From assembly GCA_025331125.1 (NCBI GenBank), contig JAOALB010000186.1:1-64000 (forward strand): a DNA stretch of 64,000 nt, written 5' to 3'. Of the stretch, positions 36,633-49,600 are shown piece by piece (position 1 is the first letter of the stretch; each line of letters begins with the position of its first letter). The notes under the pieces were generated by a model. It was not told where the DNA came from. It searched no databases and was given only the letters and a program-made list of their open reading frames with translations. A program made the position numbers and the translations under genes. The stretch comes from Mycogone perniciosa. Lineage: Eukaryota; Ascomycota; Sordariomycetes; Hypocreales; Hypocreaceae.

Positions 36633-37116
36633 ATGCCCTCAGGGAGCTGTTGGTGCGGAAGCATCAAGTACGATTATACCGGAGAGCCTGCTGTCGTGGT
36701 ATGTAAACTTTAGCGGCAATATGCTTTAATGATTTACGACTACTTTCAGCTGATTGCATTTTTAGGCCCTTTGTCATTGTCTTTCCTGCCAGAAGATAAG
36801 CGGCGGGATTGGCACTTCCAATATCGGCGTGCCCAATCATAACTTCACGATTACTTCGGGAAATCCCAAGCGCTACTCCCAAAAGCATGAGAGTGACATG
36901 AATCTAACAATCTATTTTTGTGAAAATTGTGGTACTGTTATCTATAAGCAGGCCACCGGGGAGATGTTTACCAACCTTTCACTCGTCCAAACAGGAACTT
37001 TGGATGAACAAGAGAAGGCTAAGCTTAGCAAACCTGCGGTAGAGCTTTATGTTAAGGAACGAATGTCCTGGCTTTCACCAGTTAGTGGTGTTGTAGAAAG
37101 ACAGGGATTTGTGTAG
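36633..37116 (+). CDS. GFA / CENP-V family zinc protein
   Basis: The CDS is join(36633-36698, 36766-37116), 138 aa, with one 67-nt intron (GTATGT...TTTTTAG). Family proteins are named for glutathione-dependent formaldehyde-activating enzyme; most fungal members have no tested reaction and are small zinc-binding beta-fold proteins. The zinc ligands are all visible: GSCWCGSI near residue 6, CHCLSCQK near residues 25-31, and FCENCG near the middle. The typical SKPAVELYVKERMSWL tail is present. The ATG gives a compact N terminus (MPSGSCWCGS) as in other members. Length is usual for the family. Neighbours do not suggest a pathway. Confidence 0.85.
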
Positions 37117-38327
37117 TCTAATATGCTAGGGTTGCTGGGTGATGATAGAGCCAATAGGACAACGGAGCACTACTAATATATAATTAGTGTCGTCTAATTT
37201 ACCCCATAAACCATGATACATGAGTAAGGACATATCCAAAATCCACTTCGTGGCCTTGTCTTTTGATGACTTCAGGTTTGGGCCGGTTGGCGAGAGCTGT
37301 GGGCATTACTCTTAATTTCAAGAAAAGAAAAGAGCATGAACCAGTAAACACAAAAGCACAAAGGCCGCGATACTGCAGCATTTGCATGCGTTAGTACTCC
37401 GGAATCAAATTCCGCTAGCCGTCAAATTAACCGGTAACGCAAAAATTCCTCATAACTGTCGCGTAACACGTCAGTCAACAAATCACGATATTAGGGCATT
37501 CTGGGTACCTCAATTTCCACTCCATTACACCGTGATGTGCCTGTCTGTTGACCTGCCTCCTCCCTCATATTTGGTTTCCTTCCCAGCCCTTATATGATAA
37601 AGAAAAAACAGCGCGCGTTCCGTCTCACATCTCACACAATAACAAGCCCCCTTCAATACCCAATTGCTATTTATTCCGACAAGAAGACCGAATTATCCGA
37701 CAATAGCATGAAGGTATTCCGGTATGTTCGGTACGCCATGAACTATGTTTCGTGGGCTTGGAAGGACTATGTCCCATTAGCGCTATAATGCTACAGAGTA
37801 GCCCGGAGGATTTCGGTAGATGGTTAGGTCGGAGATAATATATCCGATTAATATGTGCTGAAAGGGTATATGGTACACTACGGACTACGCAATATAAAAC
37901 ATGTTTATCACTCTCGGCCTAGCTGAATTACCGCGCGTGTGAATCCCTCCAAGCTAGGCATTAGTACACCAACTACGGGTGTGTTGCAGGAATCTTACTC
38001 AGAACTAAAAACACTTAGCATCTTGCTAATAAAGATGTCTGTATCTTCTAGCTGCTAGAGACACTAATAGGTTGATATAGAAATAGCATGGAATATCAAG
38101 GCTATAGCTATATTAGTTGCATTTGTAAAGATACTTGAGTATACTAGCTTCCAAATACAAGCTTTCAGACAGCCTACAATCTAGAGGATTACTCATTCAT
38201 TCAACGAAGGGTAAAATGAGCGCAATTGACCTGGATATATTGTAATATATAAGAAAGCTACAGTCCCTCCAAATTTATCCATCCAAATACACCAATCCAG
38301 CCCGACCCTTCGAGCATAATCTCCATC
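37117..38327. other. Intergenic
   Basis: No supported gene in 1.2 kb. Short open frames (37382-37597, 37594-37788) lack motifs. A TATA-like AATATATAAG lies near 38243, about 80 bp upstream of the next start codon. Confidence 0.45.
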
Positions 38328-39029
38328 ATGCGTTCTTTAATTTTCCCAATTCTTCCTCTTATCATTGAGGCTGCTTCCATTACTACAAGCACGCCCCTGA
38401 ATATTCCTATTAACCACGTTCTCAACAGGAATTTCTCAGCATACCTGAATCATCCTCTTATGCCCAAATTTCAAAATTGGTTAAATGAAAATGAAGATTT
38501 GGACTTCATCTCTGGCAACGCTACTGCACCGTCTTCATTAGACGCTATTCATTGCGAGAATACTGGCTGTCTCTTCGAAAGTTCCGTTGCCATAGACCCG
38601 GATACAATCAAGGCTTTGGAATATTACAAAGAGAAAGATAGCAAAAGGACCCTCCTGTCACGCGCCAATGCTGTAAGCTGGTATGCTAGCACTCATTGGA
38701 AGACATATCTTACGGGACAGGACGGTGGAGCGGAACATTATACGACCTGGAATTTGCTTTGCCAGAGATATACTTACCGCGGCACTGGATTCGTCCTATC
38801 AGACCACATCATTAAAATCTTCAAAAGTAACGATATATCCACCAAGATCTTTGCTTTTGAGTACCGACGACAAAGGAACAAAGTTACACTCGAGCAAAAC
38901 TTCGCCTGTTCAATCTTTGGCAACCGCTGTTGTACAAGCTACTACCTTGCAACTTCTTCTGGGGCTAAATTGCGCGATTGGACTTGGGAATGCGTGAACG
39001 GATATCAGGCGTCCGCTTGCCAAGGATGA
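38328..39029 (+). CDS. Secreted hypothetical protein, 8 cysteines
   Basis: A single exon encodes 233 aa. The N terminus MRSLIFPILPLIIEAAS is a signal peptide, followed by a Thr-rich and Asn-containing pro-like region with possible N-glycosylation sites (NFS, NAT). Eight cysteines occur outside the signal: HCENTGC around residue 86, LLC, FAC, NRCC, WEC and the terminal SACQG. The C-terminal 120 residues, rich in Tyr and Trp (WYASTHWKTYL, TWNLLCQRYTY), look like a compact disulfide-bonded domain. I do not recognise the family. A TATA-like sequence about 80 bp upstream and a CT/CA-rich leader fit a genuine promoter. It stands alone between the GFA gene and the siderophore synthetase. Confidence 0.75.
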   Translation: MRSLIFPILPLIIEAASITTSTPLNIPINHVLNRNFSAYLNHPLMPKFQNWLNENEDLDFISGNATAPSSLDAIHCENTGCLFESSVAIDPDTIKALEYYKEKDSKRTLLSRANAVSWYASTHWKTYLTGQDGGAEHYTTWNLLCQRYTYRGTGFVLSDHIIKIFKSNDISTKIFAFEYRRQRNKVTLEQNFACSIFGNRCCTSYYLATSSGAKLRDWTWECVNGYQASACQG

Positions 39030-40654
39030 ATTTTGTTGCGTATAGCAGAGAGCGGATGTCACGACTGAGACCAGGTTCACAAGAACGGGTCGCGAAAACG
39101 CAATCAGAAGGGCCCAATCCATGATGAGGAGTCATGATTGCGTCCATAGTTGTACATATCCACTTCAAGTATAGATAACTTATTTGCTCATTTTAGTGGA
39201 TTTAGTTCACGACATAGATAGTTTTACGTATGAACTCTTACTGGCGCTCCTATTTCCTGAATATAAATATCTTGCCTTGCTGATGTCTATCTGCTCCTCG
39301 TGCTTTGTCATACGCAGACTATCCTCATGCTCGAGTATATCGTCGTTAATTACCCGGTCTCAATACAGAAAGGGCAGAACAGCTGCTCAAAAACCTCAGG
39401 AGATATACAGTGCTTCGTTTTTTTCTCCACGGAAAGGAATCACATCGCCTGGCAATTGTCTGTCGAATAGGGCAAGAGGCAGTTCTTTTCAGTGGTGTTC
39501 GGGGCGCTTAGCCTTTCTAGGTTAAAAGACCAAGATAGCCTATGTGTGTTCTTCTAGACAAGATGTTCTAGGAAAGGGCCTAGAGAGCTGGTTATATGGA
39601 ACGCAATGAGTCGTTTGCCGATGCCAGTTGCCTGCCTTGTCGATTCTCATACTCAGGTTCGGCAACAATGGTATGAGATTCTGGGTAGAACGTCTGGAAG
39701 CTCGTTCTATTGCCCATATCTGCTTGAAAAATGTGGGCCTCTGGGAGTATCCTACTCCAGGCTCCGCGCTATGCCTCTACAGTACTAGCCATTCCTCATC
39801 ACTGTCGTACATGGAGGAGTTGCTTTATGCAAAATATGGGATCCGGACGCTGGATAAGTGCTCACATACAGGCCATGTAGATGACATATTCACCTGAACA
39901 GAGCAATAGCGTCGGTGGAACAATGTCCTTCACTGTTCAGAATGTCACAATGAGGCGTGAGGACTTTCCGCCTAGCCAAAAAAAAAGAGAGGGCGTAAAG
40001 TGAAATTCAGCAGAAATTCCCAAAGGTGGGTGCGCATTCGATTAGGAACCCGATGAAAGTGGTCTTTGTTTTGGCGTTTGGAGAGGTGTCCATAACAGCT
40101 TATTGTATTCTACCACTTGTGTCTGTACATGCATAACTAACGTGATATAGAAAACTGGTTGTCGCGTTGCAGAAGTAGATGGAACCTGAGCCCCATTTCA
40201 CTGGCTTGCCTTTCAAACCAGTTCAGTTATTAATTCATTAGATGTTGCTGTGCCGCAGCTGACATGTTTGCGGAGTTCATTGGGCGATTTCGTACGCGAA
40301 CATTTCAGCACATCTTCCTATGTACGAAGTATTCATCACCTGAAGCTCTGAGGTACTGAGCACACTATCCGCCAATGACCCAGCGCATTGCTTTCAACAA
40401 CCACTTTACATGCGATCGTAAGTATAGTTGCGTTTCATTGACCAAGGAGCAGTTGCCAAACCGGTTCTACAAGTAGCTTATGTGCCTGTCTCAATACTAT
40501 AACAATAGCTTTTTCAACTTACTCACTTGGATTTGTATGTATAGCATCATCCTGTTTGTAAATCCGAGGCTCCCTCTTTTGCTGACTATGGTAGATACAT
40601 ACCTATCAGAAATGCTATGAAAGAATACAGAGAGAAAGATAGATACATGTTCTC
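39030..40654. other. Intergenic, downstream of the siderophore synthetase
   Basis: 1.6 kb without a supported gene. An 89-aa open frame (39628-39897, plus) and others show no motif. This includes the presumed 3' UTR of the minus-strand NRPS near 40600-40654. Confidence 0.45.
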
Positions 40655-43600
40655 CTACTTGCTGGACATAACCTCTATGATTTGAGAGATTTCATCACTA
40701 AACATCCGCACAAATAGTCCTAGCTCCTCTTGATTTAATAAATCAGCATCACAACCAGCGCCAATTGCAATGCCAGAAGAAGTTCGACTGGACCCTACGT
40801 CCACGAAGAGCATTTGGGCTGGCAAAAAGCTAGAATCGAGATCATCGACAGCACTAGGTACAGTTAGATCAACAGGAGACGCATAATCAGAGGGGACTCC
40901 CAATGGCCAAGGCCGCAATAGAGACTCTTCATTTGTCTGCGCCGTGACTAGGAGCTCGTTATTCCAGAGAATATTGAGATGGGCATTATAGGGAACGAAG
41001 CCTGTTTCGCCACCAGCCCACTGTAAGACCTCACGTAGGTTGCTTTGCTCGTATGTGGCTCTGGCACTGAGTTCCTCTTGGAAGTGTTGCAGGAGCTTCA
41101 TTGCAACGGATCTGCTTGGGAAAGGCGTGATAAGTTTGTTTGAGATCGCAATCGGAAGCACATTAAGTGTTGGACCTGCGAGTGACTCAATATTTTGGAA
41201 AGAAGTCGATCTTCCAGCCGTGAAATATCCAAATATGGGGCAATTGGAGCCTGTTGCGGCAGCCAACGCACGCGCAAATGCTACCACTAGGATGCCGTGT
41301 GAAGTGACTCCCCCGGTGCGTGCAACACTCTCTATACTGTGAACGGTGACTGCAGGACAATCCACGACGACAGAACTCTTCTTATGAGATTGCGGTGCAA
41401 TAGGGTTTTCGCTAATCGGCCCAGAATGCAGACCATTGCTCTGCTGCATTTGGCCAATGAGAGTAGGCTCAGAGGACTTTAGAGCTGTCTCCCAAAATCT
41501 TTTCTCGTTTCCAATTGCGCCCTGCCGAGAAATGTAGATTTCTCGCACAAACTTGCAAAATGATGGTGAGGGTTCAGACTTGACATCAGGACAGTTGTAT
41601 AGTGATGTAAGTTCTGCGATCAACACACCCATGCTCCAAGCATCGTACGCTGCGTGATGAATGGTGAGGAGCACTGCATCCCCCCCACTGCCGCCTTGCA
41701 CTAAGCAGAGACGAACTGGCGGATCGTAAAGCGAAGAGGGAGAGCGGTAAATCTGCCTCAATTTTTCCTTCACAGTTTCTTCGAGATTTGTGCTTCCGGC
41801 AACAGTATGCACCGAGAAAGTCGAAGGGGTATCTGCTCTACTTTGCAAAACGACCTGCAGCGTTTGATCCCCATTCACAGCAACGAAACACGAACGCAGG
41901 GCCACATGTCTGCACCTCAGAGTGTCCCATGCAAGTTGCAAGAGAGAAGGATCTAAGGCTTGACTGGCCTGAAAGACCCACGTTGGTTCATACATCGTCT
42001 TGCCCGACCGGAGCCAGAGGGCAAGATGATACTCCTGCCCCGCTAGAACTGGTAACACGTCCTCGACTACCAATTTGTTCTTTCCGAGGCGAGACAAGGC
42101 TTCCTCGCGCAAATTATTGTCCACAAGATGCGTAGTGCTCATTTTACCCATGGAGGTTGTAACAGCCAACGTCTCAGATTTTGCCAGCGCCGCCTCACAG
42201 AGCTTTCCCACCATCACGTTGCGCATAATATCGATAGTGTTGAGGTGAATTCTCTCCTTTCTGCATGCAGCCGCAACTCGAATGGCCAGGATTGAATCAA
42301 TTCCGAATGAAAAGATGCTTGTCTGGGGCTGGATGTTGTGTTGTGCGGTACCAGTTACGTCTGAGAGAATGCCACTCAGCGTGACGAAATAGCGACTAAG
42401 TGCAGCTGATTGAAAGGCGGTGTGCTCATCACTACTTTGTGGACCAGCTGCTATAGCCTGTCTGGGGAGGTCTGCCAGAGATGGGGGAAACGCAATAGCC
42501 AGCCTGTCTGGGGAATTGGTGACATCCATGAAGCATTGCGCGACAAGGTCGAGGAAACCTTCAGCCCTCTCTTTTGTCATTGCTGAGAGAGCTGTAATGG
42601 TAAGAGATCCATCGCTTCCTTGGTGGACTTCAATAGTCAAGCGATACTGAGAGGGTGGCTGAGCTTCCTGCGAACTTTGGGCCTGGTATTGTCTCCAAGC
42701 AGAATTGTTGATTCCCTCCCCATCCTTCTGAAAAACAAAAAGGATGTCAGACAACTCCATGCGATTGCTGCCATCGCCTCGCCATCGCTTTTGGATCTCC
42801 ATGAGAGATCCATACTGGTAGTCTAAGGATCTATCTTGAAACTCTTGCAGTCCTTTCAAGATGTCAAGATTGCTGGCCGCAGAATCAGACATACGGAGCC
42901 GGAAAGGAAGAGTATTCAGCATAGGGCCTGAAATCTTATCTGCCCCATCAATGGTAATACGGCCTGCCAGGACCTGTCCAAATACAACATCGCGAGTGCC
43001 AACGAGACTGCAAACTGCCTTTCCCACCGAAAACAAGAGAGTAGTTTGAGTGGAAATCTTTTCCCTTGCACACCACTCCATCAAAGGAATGATGTTGTTA
43101 GCAATTCGTGCAGTCGTCAAATTCAAGATGTTTACATTTCCCTCCTCTCTTAGGGGTACTTGGACACTGTTGTAACCCGAAAGGTGGCTTGTCCAAAACT
43201 CGATTGAGTCTCGAGAACACTTTCGAATTTCAAGCGCTGCTTCGTGGAAAGGTACGCGATCTGGAAGCCTGAGATCATTATAGAGACTCCAGAAATCTTG
43301 AAAGATGAAACCAATCGACACTCCATCATACGTGGAATGATGCAATGATGCGACGAAGATGAGCTCGGACGAACTTCTGACGACTGTAGCTCGGACGGGT
43401 GGGTAGGTAAAGGACGATGAATCCTTGAACTCGCATGTTTCAAATACCTCTTCCAGACTCTGTTGGATATTATCTGTAATAATCTCCCTCCATTGTATAA
43501 CAGGAGTATCATGCACAGCCCCAACCCAGAGTGCCAAGTTTTGTTGCAGTGCAAGAAAGGAGGTTCTCAGTATGTCGTGCTTAGCAAGAAGCATTCCCCA

Positions 43601-46600
43601 CGAAGCTTTGAGTTTTGAAACATCAGTATCAAGAGGAAGTATTATGGGATGATGGTGAGAATATAGCTTCGGATTTATGGCAAGCGTAGCTGTAACCATC
43701 GCAGCTTGAAGGGGGGTTAAGGGATAGACATCACTGATGCCAGTAAGCATTTCTTCTGGAATGATGCCCCGTAATATTTCACGTCCCCATTCTGGCTCAG
43801 TGGAATCATTGAACGGTCGCTGTTCTTTGTGGTTGCCTGTGGAAGCGGATCCGTTCAGAGCTTCTGGGAGCATCTCCATATGCCCCGAAAGGTCCCTGAT
43901 ACTTGGATTCCTAATGACATCAGCACCGGATATTTGAAGCCCATTCTCTCGAAGCAGTTTCGAAAATCGTATGGTTGTGATTGAATCAATTCCAAACTGG
44001 ATAAAGGGTGCGTCTTTCTTGATCCGACCTCTGTCAATACCGGAAAAGCTGACGATGGCGTCTCGAATTTTATCTTCACAAGCCGACCATGTTCCATCAA
44101 TCTCTACTGGCGGATTCAAGGTTTGATCAGAACTCGTATTTGAAATAGTTGGAGATACAGATATCTGCTCTCCTTGAAGAAAGGCGTTGGTTAACAATTC
44201 GATCTTCTCGAGTATGATGTCGATATCGGGGAAGGAGTCTGATAGGCTTGAATGTGCCTGTAACGTCAGGATGTCTTCCACAGAATTCGCTTCACACTGA
44301 ATAGCCAGTGCGTACTCTAATGACATATGGCCTTTACTGAGCTTCAACGTCATTTCTTCAGGAGATTTGGTCGGTGCCGACGAGGGTGCTCTGATGAAAG
44401 AGAAGATGCTGGAAAAGAGTGGTCCAGAAATACCTAGCCAACTCGAGATTGAGCGAAGGGATGTATGTTGGTATTCCATGGAGCTGAATAGCCTCTTTTG
44501 CATCGTAACCACAATATCATGAAGTGTATTGCCATCCCCACTTAGATTCAGACGCTGTGGAATTGTGGTAATGCATGGTGCAGCGATATCTTCAATTCCA
44601 TCGACATCAATGGATCGTCCGGACAAGACGACACCGAAGGTGACGTCATCTTCGGCAATGGTCTGAGCGAGAGCGTATCCAAATATACCTTGGACCAAGG
44701 CTGAGAGCGTCAGATCAAATTGCAGACAAAGGCTCTCTATTGTTGATAAATTCGATTGAAACACTCTGCGTGACAACTTTGGCTTTTTCGAAGTGGAGAG
44801 TAGTGTAGTGGAAGCTCTGTTGGCCAATTCAGCCTCCCAGTATTGCCTCGCCCGATCCTGCCTCCGATTCTGCAAAGTGATGTGCTGTATTAAAGACATG
44901 ATTGAAGGTCTCTTTGGCACCGTGCCTCGAGTATATGCGTTTTCAAAGTCAGTGAACATCATATCTAGAGAATTCATGTCATATAGACTGTGATGCATGG
45001 AGACCATCAAAAAGGCTGGCTGTTGGCACTCGGCAGAGTCGGCTGCAGAGGCAATTGTGAATCGTATAGGTGGTGTTCGGTCCATTGTCGTGATGATGTC
45101 GTCCGAAATTTCCTGGCGAAGATCAAGAAGTCTCTGCTCTAGTCTGTCGGGGCTCTCTAGAATATGCTTCCAATTCACATGGCTGTCATCAGCTCCCATA
45201 ACAATCTGATAAATGCTGTTGTCTCGGAAATGGAAACAGGTTCGCAGAATCTCGTGCTCTCTAATCACCATCCCCCATGCTTGTCTTATCTTCTTCACTC
45301 GAGCACCAGATGTTAGCTTGAAGGTCATGTGGCTGATATATTGCGCGTCTATCATTGATCCGTGGGTAAGCGAATGCGCCACGAGTGCTTCTTGAAGGGG
45401 TAAGCACGGTCGAATGGATTCTACATTTTGCGCGTTCGGCCAAGACAGAGAAATCAAGTCGTCTCGCACTGCGCTCTCCAGTTTTTCTAGGTCATGTTGG
45501 ACTACCCGGGTCATCATTTCCACGCCCTGAGAATCTATCGTCGTGTTGTTTGAGTCGCTAGCTAACTGCTCGATGGTTGGATTTCTTAGGAGTTGCGCTA
45601 CTGAAACAATGAATCCGAGTTTCTTAAGCTTGAATGATATGTTCACAGCACTGATACTGTCCACACCAAGTTGGAAAATTGAAGTCCCTGGCTCGGTAAC
45701 TGCTTTCTCCTGTCGAGGGATTAAACTGGTGATTATCGTGGATATGTCCGCTTCCCTTGAACTGAGTTTCCGTGACGGAACTGACTGGGAAATTACTCTG
45801 TTGCCATGGCCTTCAAAAAGATCTCTGGATGATATGGAACGAAATATTTTGGCTAATAGTTTGTTATCCGTCTTCGCCGATTCTGTCAGTGGTAAGAAGG
45901 ATATGGGGAGAATGAAATCTGGAACCATATAAGATGGCAAAGCGATCTGGCAGGCCTCCCTTAGATCGCCGTCGACTTTCATGAATGTTTCAGTGAGAAA
46001 GTTGGCGGGTGCTGCAGAAGCATTGCAAGAGTCTGCAATGAAAGAAACCAGTAATTGCCGTGGAAGTTCCGGGTGCTTGAGCAATAGTGTTGCGACATCC
46101 ACAGGATCGGTGGATGCCGAGCGAACAGCCTCGGAGACTTCACCTAACTCTAGTCGTTGCCCACGAACTTTCACTTGGTCGTCTTTGCGACCTAAGAATA
46201 TAATGGAGCCGTCATGTTCCATCCGTACGATGTCGCCTGTCCTATACATAGGTTGACCATCAAAAGTGCAGAATCCTTTAGCGTCAGGTCGGTTGTGATA
46301 GCCATTCGCAACCAAGCTGCCCACAAATGCGAGCTCTCCTGGCATCCCTATTTTGACATGTGTGTCTGTTCCTGGTATCAAAATATGGGCAACACAATCT
46401 CCAAGAGGTTTTCCGATGTTTCGGGGATCAGAATCCAAACGCAGACGCCCAGAACAGCATCCGATTGTTACCTCAGTAGGACCGTAGGCGTTAATCAGGC
46501 TAACTTGCTGGCTAGAGGACCATATTTTCTGTGTTCGAGGTGTCATTTTCTCTCCTCCCACACCTAGAAAGACAAGATCTGGTGTATCGGACGGAGTGAG

Positions 46601-49600
46601 ACCAGTTTGATCCAGTAGAGAAGGAACGAAGCTAGCGTGAGTTATACGCAGCTCTTTGAGTATCCCAGGCAAGTTGTCTAGGAGAGAAAGGCGTTCGCCA
46701 GTCACAGCACACATACCGTGCCGCCACGCTAGAAACATTTCGCCGATATGTACATCGAACGCTCTGCTGGCCAGACATAAATATTTTCCTGAGCCACCTA
46801 GATCTGGTGTTTTTGGCGCTTCTGTGCAAATGAGTTGCGATTGGGCGTCCATGAAGGAACTCAGATTCTGACGACTCACTCGTACTCCCTTCGGAATGCC
46901 GGTCGAGCCGGATGTGTACAGTAAGTACGCATCTAGATCGATGCGGCCCTGCCTGGTGGGATTGGATGTGCTTTTGGTTTCAAGCACGTCAAGGAACGAC
47001 TGTTGGTTGACATCTATAAGATGCGTTTCACCGGAAAGAGACTGTTGCTGGAAACCTTGCTCTGAAACAAACACGATAGCGGCACCGCTGTCCTTCAGAA
47101 GGAATGATTTTCTCTCCATCGGGAGGCCTACTTCAATTGGCACATACGTATTACCAGATTTCATGACGCCAAGAATGATCGCGAAGGAAAGTAAAGTCCG
47201 ATCAAGCGACACGGCTATCCTCTGCTCGTCAATGAAAAGATCTAAAATGAAGTGCGCTACTTGATTTGAAACGCGATTGAGTTGCTGGAAGGTCCATGAT
47301 ACGGACTGAAAGTTCCCGGAGTCAAACTCGGTGACAATCTCAACAGCTCTCCATTCAGAACATAGCTCTGCCAATCTTTCGACATGGTAGCTTGGCTGAT
47401 AACAGACTGGATACTCATCAGGTCGTACGTGTCCACTGATTGAAACCAGTGCCGGCGGAAAGTATTTGGTGAGGCTCATTATCGAGGGCTCCTTTGGGTG
47501 TAGCGTAATGTTGTCCAATAGTGAATCAAGTTGATGCAAGAACGCCTCCTGTATTGCCTTGGTCATCATTGACTCATCTACCGAGAGGGAAAGGAGTATG
47601 CCATCGTCAAGAGTCTCAAAGACGTTGAGAGCGATGGGATGGTCAACGGGCATATCCGGAACTTCGCCCACCTCATCCCAGAGTGTAGTGGCTCCATTCC
47701 CATCCTGATCTAATAGATGAATTACAAGCACGGCAGCGTAGATCATTTCATTAGCCTTCTTTTGAATGATTTTCCGAATCTGGCCAGCGTGGATAGGCCG
47801 GCACTCGATACTGCGCGACAGTAGCTTGCCTTGTGCTTTTACTAGCTGTTCGGGATTTCCATTCATTGTGAAAGGCACTGGGTAAGTCGACACTAGCGGC
47901 GCCATGGCGTCGGTAAGCCTTGCGTCAAGCACTCGCTCTGATCGAATCTCAGCAAACAAGACCCTTTGAGACTCGGCAAGCTCTGCGAGCATCGAACCGT
48001 AAGCAACACGGATCAGACAACTCAAGGAAGTGCCTCCAAGTTCCATAGCTGCGCGGACCAACTGGGATCTTGACATGCGCGCCCGTGTTTCTGTGGTTCT
48101 ATGAACCATTGGTCCTGTGGAGTGTGTTGCAGCGTCTGTTTCGACATCGAGATCCGGCTCGTTTATGAATGGGCTTAAGGCTTCTGTCCAGAAAGATAAA
48201 GCTCTCTCATCATTTTGGCGCAATGATAATCTGCTAACAGCCTCTTGGAGTTGACAACGCCTGCTTTCATACCTGAGGTCGGTATAAGCGGCAGCGACGT
48301 CGTGGAGGAGGTAGTGTAGCATTTCTCCATCATACAATGAATGATGAATGGTTAAGATCATAGTGCGTTTCTCACCTGTAGAGAGGATTGTTAGTTGCCA
48401 GGGAGGTGATATGAAGCTGTCTGCGTGGTGTTTCTCTGCGACATCTTCATGTATTGTCCGGGCAACTAATTGCACATCTTCGACATCATTTGTTATTTCG
48501 GCCCACTTGACAGATGCCATATGGGAAATTATCTGTAGGAATGTAGATGGGTCAACAGACGCTTCAGGATCAAAGTTGTCTAGATATGCTCTGGAGAAAA
48601 ACCCAACCCGAAGTATTTCATGGGAAGAGGCGACAGTCTCCCAGGCCTGACGGAGCCGGGCGATATCAATGTCTTCCGACAACGTCCAAAGCCAGTTAGC
48701 CCAATATAACAGGGGCTCTCGAAGGGTCTCTACCAAGACGCCTTCTTGCATCGGTGTTGCAGGAGCAACCCGAAATTTCGAGGAACCTCCCTTTAGGTGT
48801 TCACCAATGAGTGGCTTCCAGTACTGACTAAATTGCTCAGCGGTGTCTTCCCATCTTGTCTCGACTTTCTCCTCCGATCCAGCCATTATGGATATTATAT
48901 CTCCGATATTGTGGCATTGCAGAATTTGAACGGCTGAGATGTTTCCATGAGCTTTGAGTCCTGAGCTAAGCTTGACTGCCCCAATAGAGTCGACGCCCAG
49001 TTGAGCAAGGGTAGTACTGGGCCGAACAATTGAAGGCTGTATTTTTGTGATCCTCTTGATGTTATCAAGAAGTGGGCGATTCTGATAGTGCCACTCGGAA
49101 TCTACTGTCATGTCTTCGTTCTGGGCAGCTTCGGGAGGCGGCAGACCCGACCAGTCTGAAGCGAGTATGCCGAGAAGCAGCTCCTTGTCTATCTTCGCTG
49201 AGAGAGTCTTGGGTAATGTGCTCAAGACTATAAATACATCCGGTACCATATGCCGCGGGAGTTGCGAAGCGGCATGATGTGCCACAGCTTGAGAGATACT
49301 TGCGGCCTCTTCATCAATGATAATACATGGCTTGCTGTTCTCGTCACTATGGTAGCGTCCTGAGTCTAGAAAACAAACAATAGAGTCTTCTGTGGATCCA
49401 GGGAGTTTGGAAAGCAGTACTGTGGCATGAACAACGGCGGAGTGCCCTGAGGAACAAACAGCAGCGATTTCATTCAATTCGACTCGCATGCCCCTGATTT
49501 TGACCAGACCGTCGTTGCGGCCGACAAAGTCAAAGCTGCCATCGCTCATCTTCCTGACGACGTCTCCTGTGTGATATACCCGTCTCTGCAGAAACTGGTT

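Noticed and set aside
39628..39897. 89-aa plus-strand open frame
   Set aside because: No motif, no signal peptide, no codon or splice support; isolated in intergenic DNA.
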